Source: Chitinophagaceae bacterium
GTDB lineage: Bacteria; Bacteroidota; Bacteroidia; Chitinophagales; Chitinophagaceae
Assembly: GCA_947481355.1 (NCBI GenBank)
Contig: CANKGM010000015.1
Coordinates: 1 to 19,166, forward strand
Length of the DNA: 19,166 nucleotides
Reading direction: 5' to 3'
Shown: in pieces, positions 1 to 7,030 of the stretch
Numbering within the stretch: position 1 is the stretch's first letter
How the letters are laid out: each line of letters opens with the position of its first letter
Made by a program: the position numbers and the translations under genes
The notes under the pieces: generated by a model
Databases searched by the model: none
What the model was told of the DNA's origin: nothing
Seen by the model: only the letters and a program-made list of their open reading frames with translations

Positions 1-56
1 GAACCCAGGGCCCATACATTAAAAGTGTATTGCTCTACCAACTGAGCTACGAGTTC
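1..56 (-). tRNA. tRNA-Lys (anticodon UUU), truncated by window edge
   Basis: Read on the - strand, the sequence starts at base 56 with an acceptor 5' half GAACTCG, then TA, a D arm (GCTC/GAGC around AGTTGGTA), a five-pair anticodon stem ATACA/TGTAT and the loop CTTTTAA. The anticodon TTT is at bases 21-23, which decodes lysine. The variable region GGGCC, the 5' side of the T stem (CTGGG) and the first T-loop bases TTC follow. The 3' side of the T arm and the acceptor 3' strand lie outside the window, so the gene is cut by the edge and not broken. It is transcribed away from the rest of the genes shown here. Confidence 0.95.
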
Positions 57-81
57 AATCCACCGTTTTTCGACGGGAGTG

Positions 82-112
82 CAAAAATAAGGTCTTTTGA
101 TACTCAAGCAAA
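82..112 (-). promoter_or_regulatory. Bacteroidetes-type promoter for tRNA-Lys
   Basis: On the - strand, TTTG at 112-109 is followed by a spacer of exactly 19 bases and then TATTTTTG at 89-82. This matches the known Bacteroidetes primary-sigma consensus (-33 TTTG, -7 TAnnTTTG). Transcription should start at about bases 75-78, some 20 bases before the tRNA 5' end at 56. A short dyad CCGT/ACGG (63-76) sits in that leader. Confidence 0.75.
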
Positions 113-137
113 AAGAAAAGTGATTTAATTTTACACC

Positions 138-953
138 ATGAATACTTTTATTAATAAAACTGTACTAATTACCGGAGGTACTGATGGTATCGGAAAGTCA
201 TTAGTACTGCAATTTCTGGGGTTTGGAGCTAATGTAGTAACATGCGGTAGGTCTCAACAAAAAATTTTAGCATTGGAAGCAGAAGCACCAATGGGTAAAT
301 TATCTGTCCTACCCGTAGATGTAACCAATGAAAATGAATGTGAGAAAATGGTATTGCATGCAGTGAAAATGTTTGGTGGAATTGATATTTTAATAAACAA
401 TGCTGGTATATCCATGCGTGGATTGCTTGAAGATGCAGGTCCCGGACTCATCCCCGTTATAAAGAAAGTAATAGATGTTAATTTCTATGGAAGCCTTTAT
501 ACCACTACGTATGCATTGCCATATCTCATAAAATCCAAGGGAGTTGTTGTTGGCGTTTCATCTATAGCAGGCTATCGAGGACTCCCAGGAAGAAGTGGTT
601 ATTCGGCTTCAAAGTTTGCATTACAAGGTTGGCTCGAATCGATTAAAACGGAAGTGGCTTCAAAAGGTGTTCATGTGATGTGGGTTTGTCCAGGCTTTAC
701 TGCTTCCAATATCCGAAATGTAGCCCTGAACAGTAAGGGCGAATCTCAAGGAGAGTCTCCTTTAGATGAAAATAAGTTGATGAACGCAGATGAATGTGCT
801 CGTCGAATCATTGTTTCCATCCAAAAAAGGAAGCGCACATTGGTTATGACATTTCAGGGCAAGGAAACTGTTTTCATGAATAAATTTTTCCCAGGACTTA
901 CCGATAAACTAACCCGTAGGTTCTTCTTTAAAGGAGGCGAACTAGTAAAATGA
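138..953 (+). CDS. Classical short-chain dehydrogenase/reductase (SDR)
   Basis: A 271-residue protein, normal length for a classical SDR: a soluble NAD(P)-dependent oxidoreductase with a single Rossmann domain. Visible motifs are the cofactor-binding TGGTDGIG (residues 12-19), the structural NNAG (87-90), Asn115 of the catalytic tetrad, Ser142, and the Tyr155-SAS-Lys159 active site. A PGF segment at 185-187 follows. A CGR sequence (residues 36-38) at the end of the second beta strand, with an arginine and no acidic residue, suggests NADPH preference (inference). The substrate cannot be read from the sequence. The start ATG is the first in frame. It lies divergent to the tRNA and is separated from the next gene by 71 bases with a possible hairpin, so it is probably its own unit and not part of the polysaccharide locus. 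Confidence 0.9.
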   Translation: MNTFINKTVLITGGTDGIGKSLVLQFLGFGANVVTCGRSQQKILALEAEAPMGKLSVLPVDVTNENECEKMVLHAVKMFGGIDILINNAGISMRGLLEDAGPGLIPVIKKVIDVNFYGSLYTTTYALPYLIKSKGVVVGVSSIAGYRGLPGRSGYSASKFALQGWLESIKTEVASKGVHVMWVCPGFTASNIRNVALNSKGESQGESPLDENKLMNADECARRIIVSIQKRKRTLVMTFQGKETVFMNKFFPGLTDKLTRRFFFKGGELVK

Positions 954-986
954 CCTGTTTGAAGAGTGTTAAATTCAACTAACAGG
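954..986 (+). terminator. Possible weak terminator hairpin after the SDR gene
   Basis: Directly after the SDR stop codon, CCTGT (954-958) pairs with ACAGG (982-986), and TTGAA (959-963) pairs with TTCAA (974-978). The 3' arm carries a three-base bulge and the loop is ten bases. The following bases are only moderately T-rich (GTGTATTTTC), so this is a weak candidate. Confidence 0.3.
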
Positions 987-1024
987 GTGTATTTTCGCTA
1001 TTCAATCGTATTTTTCAATCTCTT

Positions 1025-1843
1025 ATGCCTATTCTAACCTTTACCAGTGATTTCGGATCGTCAGATCACCTAGTGGGTGTAGTGAAAGGAGAGATTTTGA
1101 AGCTAAATGATGGGTTTTCAGTTATTGATATCACACACGATATCATTCCATACAATTTTATGCAGGCAGCTTATGTCTGTAAAGGGTTTCTAGAAAGCTT
1201 TCCACCTGAATCCTTTCACCTGATTTTTATCAATTTATTCGATAATAATGTAGACCATCTGTTGTTGGTTAAACAGGATAATCAATACATCGGTATTCCT
1301 GATAATGGATTGATTACCATGATTTTAGATAAAAAGCCGAATGAAGTTATTTCCTTACCCATCCCAGCTTCAACCCCCAAGAATATACGAAATTTTACTA
1401 CTATTTTCATTGAGGCCTTCTCAGCAATACTCAGCGGTGTTAAGTGGGAAAAAGTTGGCAACACGGAGGTGGCCATTCAGGAAAAAAATAGGGTAAAACC
1501 GTATTTTACTTCACAGTATATTGAAGGTCAGATCTTAATGATTGATCGATATTTAAATGTGATTGTCAATATCACTAGAAACGATTTTGAAGTGCAACGA
1601 AAAGGTAGAAAATTCAAAATTGTACTCTTGCGTGACGCCTTCATCGAAAAGATAAGCAGCCATTATGCTGAAGTTCCCGAGGGAGAAAAATTAGCCTTCT
1701 TTAATGAATCTGGATTCCTTGAAATAGCGGTCAACAAAGGCTATGCAGCCCCATTATTTGGTTTAGGGGAGTTTAGTAGTTCAGATAATCTTCACCACGA
1801 AAAGAGACAATACTACCAAACGATCAAGGTGTTTTTTGAGTAA
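1025..1843 (+). CDS. DUF62-family SAM hydrolase (SAM hydroxide adenosyltransferase / halogenase relative)
   Basis: A 272-residue protein of the fluorinase/chlorinase/SAM-hydroxide-adenosyltransferase family. Members split S-adenosylmethionine with water or halide; most bacterial ones are thought to give adenosine and methionine. The family signature is clear: TSDFG (7-11), Asp14, KG (21-22), DITHDI (35-40) and PDNG (92-95) in the N-terminal domain. The smaller C-terminal domain carries the GQILMIDRYLNVIVNI core (168-183). However, two segments that usually carry catalytic residues are unusual: the region normally reading VDPGVGxxR is here INLFDNNVDH (69-78), and the usual HGRDxF region is TTIFIEAF (125-132). 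The activity is therefore uncertain. The gene stands alone, with no overlap with its neighbours. Confidence 0.85.
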   Translation: MPILTFTSDFGSSDHLVGVVKGEILKLNDGFSVIDITHDIIPYNFMQAAYVCKGFLESFPPESFHLIFINLFDNNVDHLLLVKQDNQYIGIPDNGLITMILDKKPNEVISLPIPASTPKNIRNFTTIFIEAFSAILSGVKWEKVGNTEVAIQEKNRVKPYFTSQYIEGQILMIDRYLNVIVNITRNDFEVQRKGRKFKIVLLRDAFIEKISSHYAEVPEGEKLAFFNESGFLEIAVNKGYAAPLFGLGEFSSSDNLHHEKRQYYQTIKVFFE

Positions 1844-1898
1844 GTAATTTTTTTGTAACAAAGTCTTGTCCGCAAAGCGTTTAGCCTTTAAAATCGAG

Positions 1899-1929
1899 TT
1901 TTTTCATAACCTATTTTAGGGTAGATTTG
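1899..1929 (+). promoter_or_regulatory. Candidate promoter for the polysaccharide operon
   Basis: TAGATTTG at 1922-1929 matches TAnnTTTG exactly. TTTT at 1899-1902, 19 bases upstream, is one base off the -33 TTTG. No full match to the -7 motif was found closer to the gene at 2424. In AT-rich DNA an eight-base match with four fixed Ts and a G can occur by chance. Confidence 0.4.
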
Positions 1930-1930
1930 C

Positions 1931-1959
1931 AGCAGTGTTTTTAGTGTTAAAAAACTGCT
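1931..1959 (+). repeat. Imperfect inverted repeat just downstream of the candidate promoter
   Basis: AGCAGT (1931-1936) pairs with ACTGCT (1954-1959). After one G/A mismatch the stem continues with TTTT (1938-1941) against AAAA (1949-1952). It could be an operator or an early-transcript hairpin. No T run follows, so it is not a normal terminator. Confidence 0.4.
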
Positions 1960-1994
1960 CTAAATTGGTCATTAAACTTGATTTTCCATTCACA

Positions 1995-2011
1995 AATAAC
2001 TAGTGGTTATT
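1995..2011 (+). repeat. Perfect 6-bp inverted repeat followed by T-rich DNA
   Basis: AATAAC (1995-2000) and GTTATT (2006-2011) are perfect complements around a five-base centre. The sequence shortly after is T-rich (ATTATTTTTT), so an attenuator-like terminator or an operator are both possible. The stem is AT-rich and weak. Confidence 0.35.
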
Positions 2012-2194
2012 CATTATTTTTTGAAGTATGTGTGCTAAATGATTTACCTCACATCTGCCATGGTTGAATCAATTGAAAAGTCTGATTTTGGAGAAAGATC
2101 ACTTTCAAACACTACATTTTACATTTTTTGGGATTGATAGAGTCTATAGTATTGAAAGTCAATATCAAGCACCTTGGATTTTATTAAAAAAATG

Positions 2195-2244
2195 GTTGAT
2201 ATTGTTGCTAATTGAGCTGCTCATTTATGTTGAAGAATATCAAC
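2195..2244 (+). repeat. 9-bp perfect inverted repeat in the leader
   Basis: GTTGATATT (2195-2203) is the exact complement of AATATCAAC (2236-2244), with a 32-base loop that itself contains TGAG/CTCA. A smaller perfect dyad, TATTGA/TCAATA, lies just upstream (2150-2164). Confidence 0.4.
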
Positions 2245-2423
2245 TAGATGCAGTATTTTACCAATAGCTAATTTGGTCATGATGTGACTGAGGTGGCGAA
2301 GCCGTGTGTAAACTGATGGTTCTCAATGTAACTTCTTATGGAATATGCCATTTTAACTTTAATTTCACCGTTCAAAGATCATTACCTCTAGACATAAAAA
2401 ACACTTAACAATAAAATATCCTC

Positions 2424-4871
2424 ATGCGGTATATCATTAAGCTTTCTTTTTTTCTAACCTTTTTTGTTTTTTTTACAGCAACAACGTTTGCACAACAATT
2501 GCCTACTGATTTAAGTAAAGCAAAGTCTGCTCAAATAACTGATGCCATGTTGGCTCAGATGGCTCAAAAAGCAAAGGAGTCTAATTTAACTAAGGATGAT
2601 TTGATCAAGCAGTTCAAGGATAGGGGCATGCCTGATACGGAAGTGCAAATGTTATCAGAGCGACTTAGCCTATTGATGCCTGATGCTGCGGTAAGTTCAG
2701 CAAGTCAACCCAGTGGCAACAGCTCAGAACAATCTGTTAAGAGAACATTTAAAGGAGATCCGCCAGTTTATGTTACACCACCAGTAGAAACTTCTAGGGT
2801 TTTTGGAGCAGAATTGTTTACTAGTGCTGATCCACTTTTTGTTCCCAACCTCAAAATTGCCACACCTCGAAGCTATATGATTGGTCCAGACGATGAATTA
2901 CAGTTAGACATTTATGGAAATAATATTTCCAATCAAACATTAACGGTTTCGCCAGATGGATTCATCAATGTTAAGTATGCTGGTCCTGTTAATGTGGGTG
3001 GTATGACCATCGAACAAGCAGCTGGAGTGCTCAAGGCAAGGCTAACAAAATATTATCCTACACTTAGTTCGGGTGAAACAAAATTTCAGTTAACACTTGG
3101 TTCTATCCGAAGTATTCAAGTTACTATTGTAGGAGCAGTACGCAAGCCAGGTACGATGACATTACCATCATTAGCTACCTTCTTCAATGCATTATATACC
3201 TGTGGAGGTCCTACTGAAAATGGTTCATACAGAAATATAGAATTGGTTCGAAGTGGTAAAACAATCTTGGTTGCAGACTTATATGATTTTATTTTAAAAG
3301 GAGATCAAGCCACTAACATCACTTTGCGTGATAACGATGTAATTCGGGTTCCATATGCCCAAACACAAATTGTGTTGGACGGTGGACTAAATAAAACAGG
3401 CATTTTCGAAATTAAAAAATCAGAAACATTAGCAACTGCATTGTCATTTGCAGGAGGTTTTAAGGGAAGTGCATTTAAGGGAAGAATTACGGGAACACGT
3501 TATACCGATGTTGAACGAAAAGTGATTGATGTTGCCCGTGCAGATTTTTCTACATTCAACTTTGAAAATGGCGATTCACTTTATGTTGACTCTGTTGTGA
3601 ATAGATTTCAAAACAGGGTGATTATATCAGGAGCCGTCTTCAAGCCTGGTGCTTATGCGTTAGAGACTGGCATGGATTTAGCTAAACTTATTGAAAAAGC
3701 ACAAGGGTTAAAGGAAGATGCCTTTACTGGAAGAGCTAATATGGTCAGGTTGAGGGATGATAAAACAAAAGAATATAAAAGTATTGATATAAAAGACATT
3801 ATTCTAGGTAAAACCAGTTTGTCGCTAAAGAAGGAAGATAGTATTCATGTTGTTTCTATACTTGATCTTCGTGATAGCACAACCATTACAATATTGGGTC
3901 CAGTTAAATTGCCTGGCGATTACAAATATGAAGATTCATTATCCTTGCAAGCATTGATTCTGCAGGCAGGAGGTTTTATGGAAAGTGCAACACCGTCCAA
4001 TATAGAAATTGGTCGACGCCGTAATGACATCAATTTAGGGAAGAAAGGTGAGTCAACTTCTGAAATCATTCAAGTAGAAATTAAAAAAGATTTGAGCAAC
4101 TTAGGTGCAGATATTTACCTAAAACCATTTGATATCATCAGCATTAAAACCGACCCGCTGAAAGTAAAACAGATCTCAATCAAAGTAACTGGAGAAGTTC
4201 TTTACACAGGTAATTACACGTTGACAAGTCCTGAAGAGAAGTTGAGCTCAATCATGAAGCGTACTGGTGGGTTGTTGCCTTATGCAAATATTGCAGGAGC
4301 TAAATTGATTCGGAAAAAAATCAAATTGGATGTATCGGAAATCAAGCGTCTGGCTTTGTCTAATATAAAATTATCAAGTCTAAAAAATGGTAAGCAAGAT
4401 ACCAGTTCGTTGGTGGCAGATGAAGCTTTGAAAAGTGAAACTACGGATGTGGCATTAGATCTTAAACGCATATTAGACAATCCAGGTAGTGAAGATGATG
4501 TTACCTTGGAAGATGGGGATGAGCTAGTTATTCCACGTTTTACTAACACAGTAAGTGTAGGAGGGGAGGTGCTAAAGCCGGTAACAATACAATTCCAAAG
4601 TGGAAGAGGTTTCCCAAGCTATCTTTCTGCAGCTGGTGGGTTTACCAAAAATGCATATAGAAAAAGGTCGTTTGTTGTTTATCCAAATGGACGATCTGCC
4701 AAAACGCATCAATATTTCGGTATGAGATTTTATCCCAAAGTTACTCCAGGGAGTTCGATTTTTATACCAACTAAACCTGACGCTAAACCATTCGATCCTT
4801 CAAAAGCGGGAGTTTTAATTTCGTCATTTGCTAGCTTGATTACAGTCTTGTTATTGTTACAAAAACTATAA
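2424..4871 (+). CDS. Polysaccharide export protein with multiple SLBB domains (OPX / Wza-like)
   Basis: An 815-residue periplasmic/outer-membrane protein that should form the exit channel for the polysaccharide. A signal peptide (residues 1-23) ends in TTFAQ with no lipobox cysteine. An alpha-helical, polar region (30-110) follows. The Poly_export domain starts near 150 (YMIGPDDELQLDIYG, then TVSPDGFINV). Six SLBB-type repeats then begin with a V-x-G-x-V-x-x-P/T-G-like signature near residues 233, 316, 398, 485, 585 and 710. A hydrophobic helix (about 796-813) ends the protein. It is about twice as long as E. coli Wza (around 380 residues), as is common for Bacteroidota. It is the first gene of the locus, ten bases before the Wzz-like gene, and probably cotranscribed with it. 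Confidence 0.92.
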   Translation: MRYIIKLSFFLTFFVFFTATTFAQQLPTDLSKAKSAQITDAMLAQMAQKAKESNLTKDDLIKQFKDRGMPDTEVQMLSERLSLLMPDAAVSSASQPSGNSSEQSVKRTFKGDPPVYVTPPVETSRVFGAELFTSADPLFVPNLKIATPRSYMIGPDDELQLDIYGNNISNQTLTVSPDGFINVKYAGPVNVGGMTIEQAAGVLKARLTKYYPTLSSGETKFQLTLGSIRSIQVTIVGAVRKPGTMTLPSLATFFNALYTCGGPTENGSYRNIELVRSGKTILVADLYDFILKGDQATNITLRDNDVIRVPYAQTQIVLDGGLNKTGIFEIKKSETLATALSFAGGFKGSAFKGRITGTRYTDVERKVIDVARADFSTFNFENGDSLYVDSVVNRFQNRVIISGAVFKPGAYALETGMDLAKLIEKAQGLKEDAFTGRANMVRLRDDKTKEYKSIDIKDIILGKTSLSLKKEDSIHVVSILDLRDSTTITILGPVKLPGDYKYEDSLSLQALILQAGGFMESATPSNIEIGRRRNDINLGKKGESTSEIIQVEIKKDLSNLGADIYLKPFDIISIKTDPLKVKQISIKVTGEVLYTGNYTLTSPEEKLSSIMKRTGGLLPYANIAGAKLIRKKIKLDVSEIKRLALSNIKLSSLKNGKQDTSSLVADEALKSETTDVALDLKRILDNPGSEDDVTLEDGDELVIPRFTNTVSVGGEVLKPVTIQFQSGRGFPSYLSAAGGFTKNAYRKRSFVVYPNGRSAKTHQYFGMRFYPKVTPGSSIFIPTKPDAKPFDPSKAGVLISSFASLITVLLLLQKL

Positions 4872-4880
4872 TAGATTCAT

Positions 4881-5942
4881 ATGAGTATACAAGAAGTTAA
4901 TTCCAACGACGAGATATCTATATATGATCTCCTTGGGTTTTTTAGAAAAATTTTTTCTATTCTTAAGAAAAGATTCAAGCAAATAATCGGCTTTGCTATA
5001 TTGGGATTTCTATTGGGGTTTGCATTTATTAAACTGAGGCCTGTAGAATATATTTCGCGTATTTCTTTCGTTGTGGAAGAATCAAGCTCTGGCGGAGGTG
5101 GTTTATCTTCTATTGCTGGTCAACTTGGTGTTGATCTCGGAGGTGCAGGCGGCGGCGGAATTTTTTCTGGTGGTAATGTTATTTTATTTCTTCAAAGTGA
5201 AAGCCTTTGTAGGGATGTACTACTTACTCCCTTGCAAGGTGTTGTGCCAAAAACAACGTTGGCGGATCGATACACACAAGTATATGGGTTGCAAAAAAAA
5301 TGGGCAAAAAAATATGGCGTAGGCCCATTGCCTTTTCAGACTAAAGATGGACAGGAATTAAGTCGATTTCAGGATAGTTTAATGCAACTTGTAATAAAGC
5401 GCATACTCGAAAAAGATTTGACTGTATCCAAGCCGGATAAAAAAGGAACCTTCGTTCAAGTTGAGATGTCAACTCGTGATGAAGATTTTAGTAAATTATT
5501 TTGTGAGGTACTTGTTCAAAAAGCTATAGATCAGTATTTGGAATCTAAAAATAAATATAGATTGATAAATGTGCAGCAATTACAATATCGTGTTGATAGT
5601 TTATCTGCAATTATGACAAACAAAACGGTTTCAAGTGCGAGGTCAAAACAATCTTTAGTTGATCTTAACCCCGCAGTTCTAGCTGTTCCTGTAACAAGTG
5701 AGATATTGAATCGTGATATGAGTATGACCTTTACTATTTTTGCAGAGGTGTACAAAAATCTTCAGGTTTCAAAATCAATGCTATCTCAGCAAACTCCAGT
5801 TGTTGAAATTGTAGAAAGCAGCAGATTTCCTCTTCGTAAGAATGTAGAAGACAATTTTAAAATATTGGTAATTTCTACATTGGTTGGCTTTTTGTTAGCC
5901 TCATTGCATTCTATATTTACAAACTGGAGGACAATTAATTGA
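4881..5942 (+). CDS. Wzz-like chain-length determinant / polysaccharide co-polymerase
   Basis: A 353-residue inner-membrane protein. Residues 13-34 are a short cytoplasmic basic segment, TM1 is about 35-51, and the segment PVEYISRISFVVEE (54-67) is typical of the Wzz domain after TM1. A glycine-rich stretch (70-98) follows, as is common in Bacteroidota members. A periplasmic, partly helical region comes next, and TM2 is near the C-terminus (about 327-345). No Walker motifs or tyrosine cluster are present, so this is a co-polymerase without the fused Wzc-type kinase. It should set chain length and touch the SLBB channel encoded just upstream. I saw no separate tyrosine kinase or phosphatase partner in the window. 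Confidence 0.88.
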   Translation: MSIQEVNSNDEISIYDLLGFFRKIFSILKKRFKQIIGFAILGFLLGFAFIKLRPVEYISRISFVVEESSSGGGGLSSIAGQLGVDLGGAGGGGIFSGGNVILFLQSESLCRDVLLTPLQGVVPKTTLADRYTQVYGLQKKWAKKYGVGPLPFQTKDGQELSRFQDSLMQLVIKRILEKDLTVSKPDKKGTFVQVEMSTRDEDFSKLFCEVLVQKAIDQYLESKNKYRLINVQQLQYRVDSLSAIMTNKTVSSARSKQSLVDLNPAVLAVPVTSEILNRDMSMTFTIFAEVYKNLQVSKSMLSQQTPVVEIVESSRFPLRKNVEDNFKILVISTLVGFLLASLHSIFTNWRTIN

Positions 5943-6022
5943 TTTACTTGACAACTAGTTATGTGGTTAATGGAAGGTGGCAGGAGAACTGTATTCTATT
6001 TCAAATGGAAATTTTCATATAG

Positions 6023-6958
6023 ATGGCCAAATACAAGGCAATCATCATAAACCCTGGAATAATTCATCAACGTCTTTCATTGAATGAAAAATTTCTATCG
6101 TTGTATGATGTTAGTACATGGAATTCTCGGTTTCAAACAATTCAGGAGTTAGACCTTTTGTTAGAGCAGAACCTTAATAATACATCTGTTTTTTTAGATG
6201 AGTTTGAGGGTAATATGGTGGATGACAATGTGATAAGTGCTTTGAATAAGATTCGAGTAGAACGCATCAATATTAGAAACTTATCTGACTTATACGAGAA
6301 ATATGAATTGAAGATTCCGGTCTTGAAGGTTAATGGCAATTGGATTGCATTGAAAGACATTGTAAATCTAAAAGTGAGTTATCATATTGAAGTGTTGAAA
6401 CGTTGTATAGATTTATTTGTAACTGTTCTCTTTGCACCAATTTCAATCATGCTGATAGCATTCGCGTCGGGTTTGATAAAATTGACATCAAAAGGCCCTG
6501 TTTTTTTTCATCAAGAAAGAGTAGGTAAGGGACAAAAGAAATTCTCTATCGTCAAACTCAGGACTATGATCCATAATCCAGAAGGTTATACTGAGCATAC
6601 CATCGAAAACGATAAGCGTATTTATCCTGTAGGATTATTTTTGAGGAAGTCTAAGATTGATGAATTGCCTCAATTCTATAATATTCTCTTAGGGCATATG
6701 TCATTGATTGGCCCAAGACCGGAACGTACTGAAATAGTGAATAAGCTGATTAAGGAAAATCCTTATTACGAATTGCGCCATTTGATAAGACCTGGCATTA
6801 CAGGTTGGGCTCAAATAAATGACCCTACTGCGACACCTGAACAAAATTATGAGAAGCTAGAGTATGATCTTTTTTATATCAAAAAGGCTTCTATTTTAAT
6901 GGATGCTAAAATAACCATTGCTACAATCAATGTTATTTGGAATCAAAAAAGCCTTTAG
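6023..6958 (+). CDS. Membrane-bound initiating sugar-phosphate transferase (bacterial sugar transferase family)
   Basis: A 311-residue member of the WcaJ/PglC-like polyprenol-phosphate sugar-1-phosphate transferase family, which loads the first sugar on undecaprenyl phosphate. The C-terminal catalytic part is clear: a membrane-associated hydrophobic helix (128-152), GPVFFHQERVG (158-168), KLRTM (178-182), the catalytic KIDELPQ (211-217), GPRPE (230-234) and the PGITGWAQI segment (257-265). The first 120 residues replace the four membrane helices and CoA-binding-like domain of full-length WcaJ with a compact soluble region I do not recognise. The sugar specificity is unknown. The gene sits between the Wzz-like gene and pseB, with short 80- and 72-base gaps. 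Confidence 0.9.
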   Translation: MAKYKAIIINPGIIHQRLSLNEKFLSLYDVSTWNSRFQTIQELDLLLEQNLNNTSVFLDEFEGNMVDDNVISALNKIRVERINIRNLSDLYEKYELKIPVLKVNGNWIALKDIVNLKVSYHIEVLKRCIDLFVTVLFAPISIMLIAFASGLIKLTSKGPVFFHQERVGKGQKKFSIVKLRTMIHNPEGYTEHTIENDKRIYPVGLFLRKSKIDELPQFYNILLGHMSLIGPRPERTEIVNKLIKENPYYELRHLIRPGITGWAQINDPTATPEQNYEKLEYDLFYIKKASILMDAKITIATINVIWNQKSL

Positions 6959-6972
6959 GTTAATTTTCTTTT

Positions 6973-7005
6973 TTTGTATTTAATGCGATTGTTAATCTAT
7001 TTTTT
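6973..7005 (+). promoter_or_regulatory. Weak candidate internal promoter before pseB
   Basis: TTTG (6973-6976), a 21-base spacer and TATTTTTT (6998-7005), which is one base off TAnnTTTG, lie in the gap before pseB. The spacer is two bases longer than the usual 19 and the DNA is very T-rich, so this is only suggestive of separate expression of the pse genes. Confidence 0.25.
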
Positions 7006-7030
7006 ACATGCTAAATAAAAACGTAGTCAA

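Larger units (their letters stand above)
1844..2423. other. Long intergenic / probable leader region of the polysaccharide locus
   Basis: About 580 bases with no convincing gene. It contains one possible Bacteroidetes-type promoter (1899-1929) and four dyads: 1931-1959, 1995-2011, 2150-2164 and 2195-2244. A reading frame with a TTG start at 2064-2267 (67 codons) exists. It has no recognisable domain, overlaps two of the dyads and uses a rare start, so I do not call it a gene. If the promoter is real, the export genes have a leader of almost 490 bases, which would leave room for post-initiation control. Confidence 0.6.

Noticed and set aside
1..1024. tRNA-Lys as an integration site for a genomic island carrying the polysaccharide genes
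   Set aside because: The tRNA 3' end points away from the locus and is outside the window. No integrase or repeated att sequence is visible, and two housekeeping-like genes lie in between.
1844..1880. T-rich stretch after the SAM enzyme gene as a terminator
   Set aside because: The dyad around TTTGTAACAAA has essentially no loop, so a stable hairpin cannot form; no other stem precedes the T run.
2064..2267. 67-codon reading frame with a TTG start in the intergenic region
   Set aside because: It has a rare start, no recognisable motif, an odd hydrophobic composition explained by T-rich DNA, and it overlaps two inverted repeats. I cannot support a real gene.
2281..2310. GGTGGCGAAGCCGTG resembling a JUMPstart/ops element
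   Set aside because: The bases do not match the ops core GGCGGTAGC in the right order, and the element is known mainly from Proteobacteria.
4280..4549. Reverse-strand reading frame of 89 codons inside the SLBB gene
   Set aside because: It lies wholly within a well-supported + strand gene whose frame carries SLBB motifs, so it is a shadow frame.
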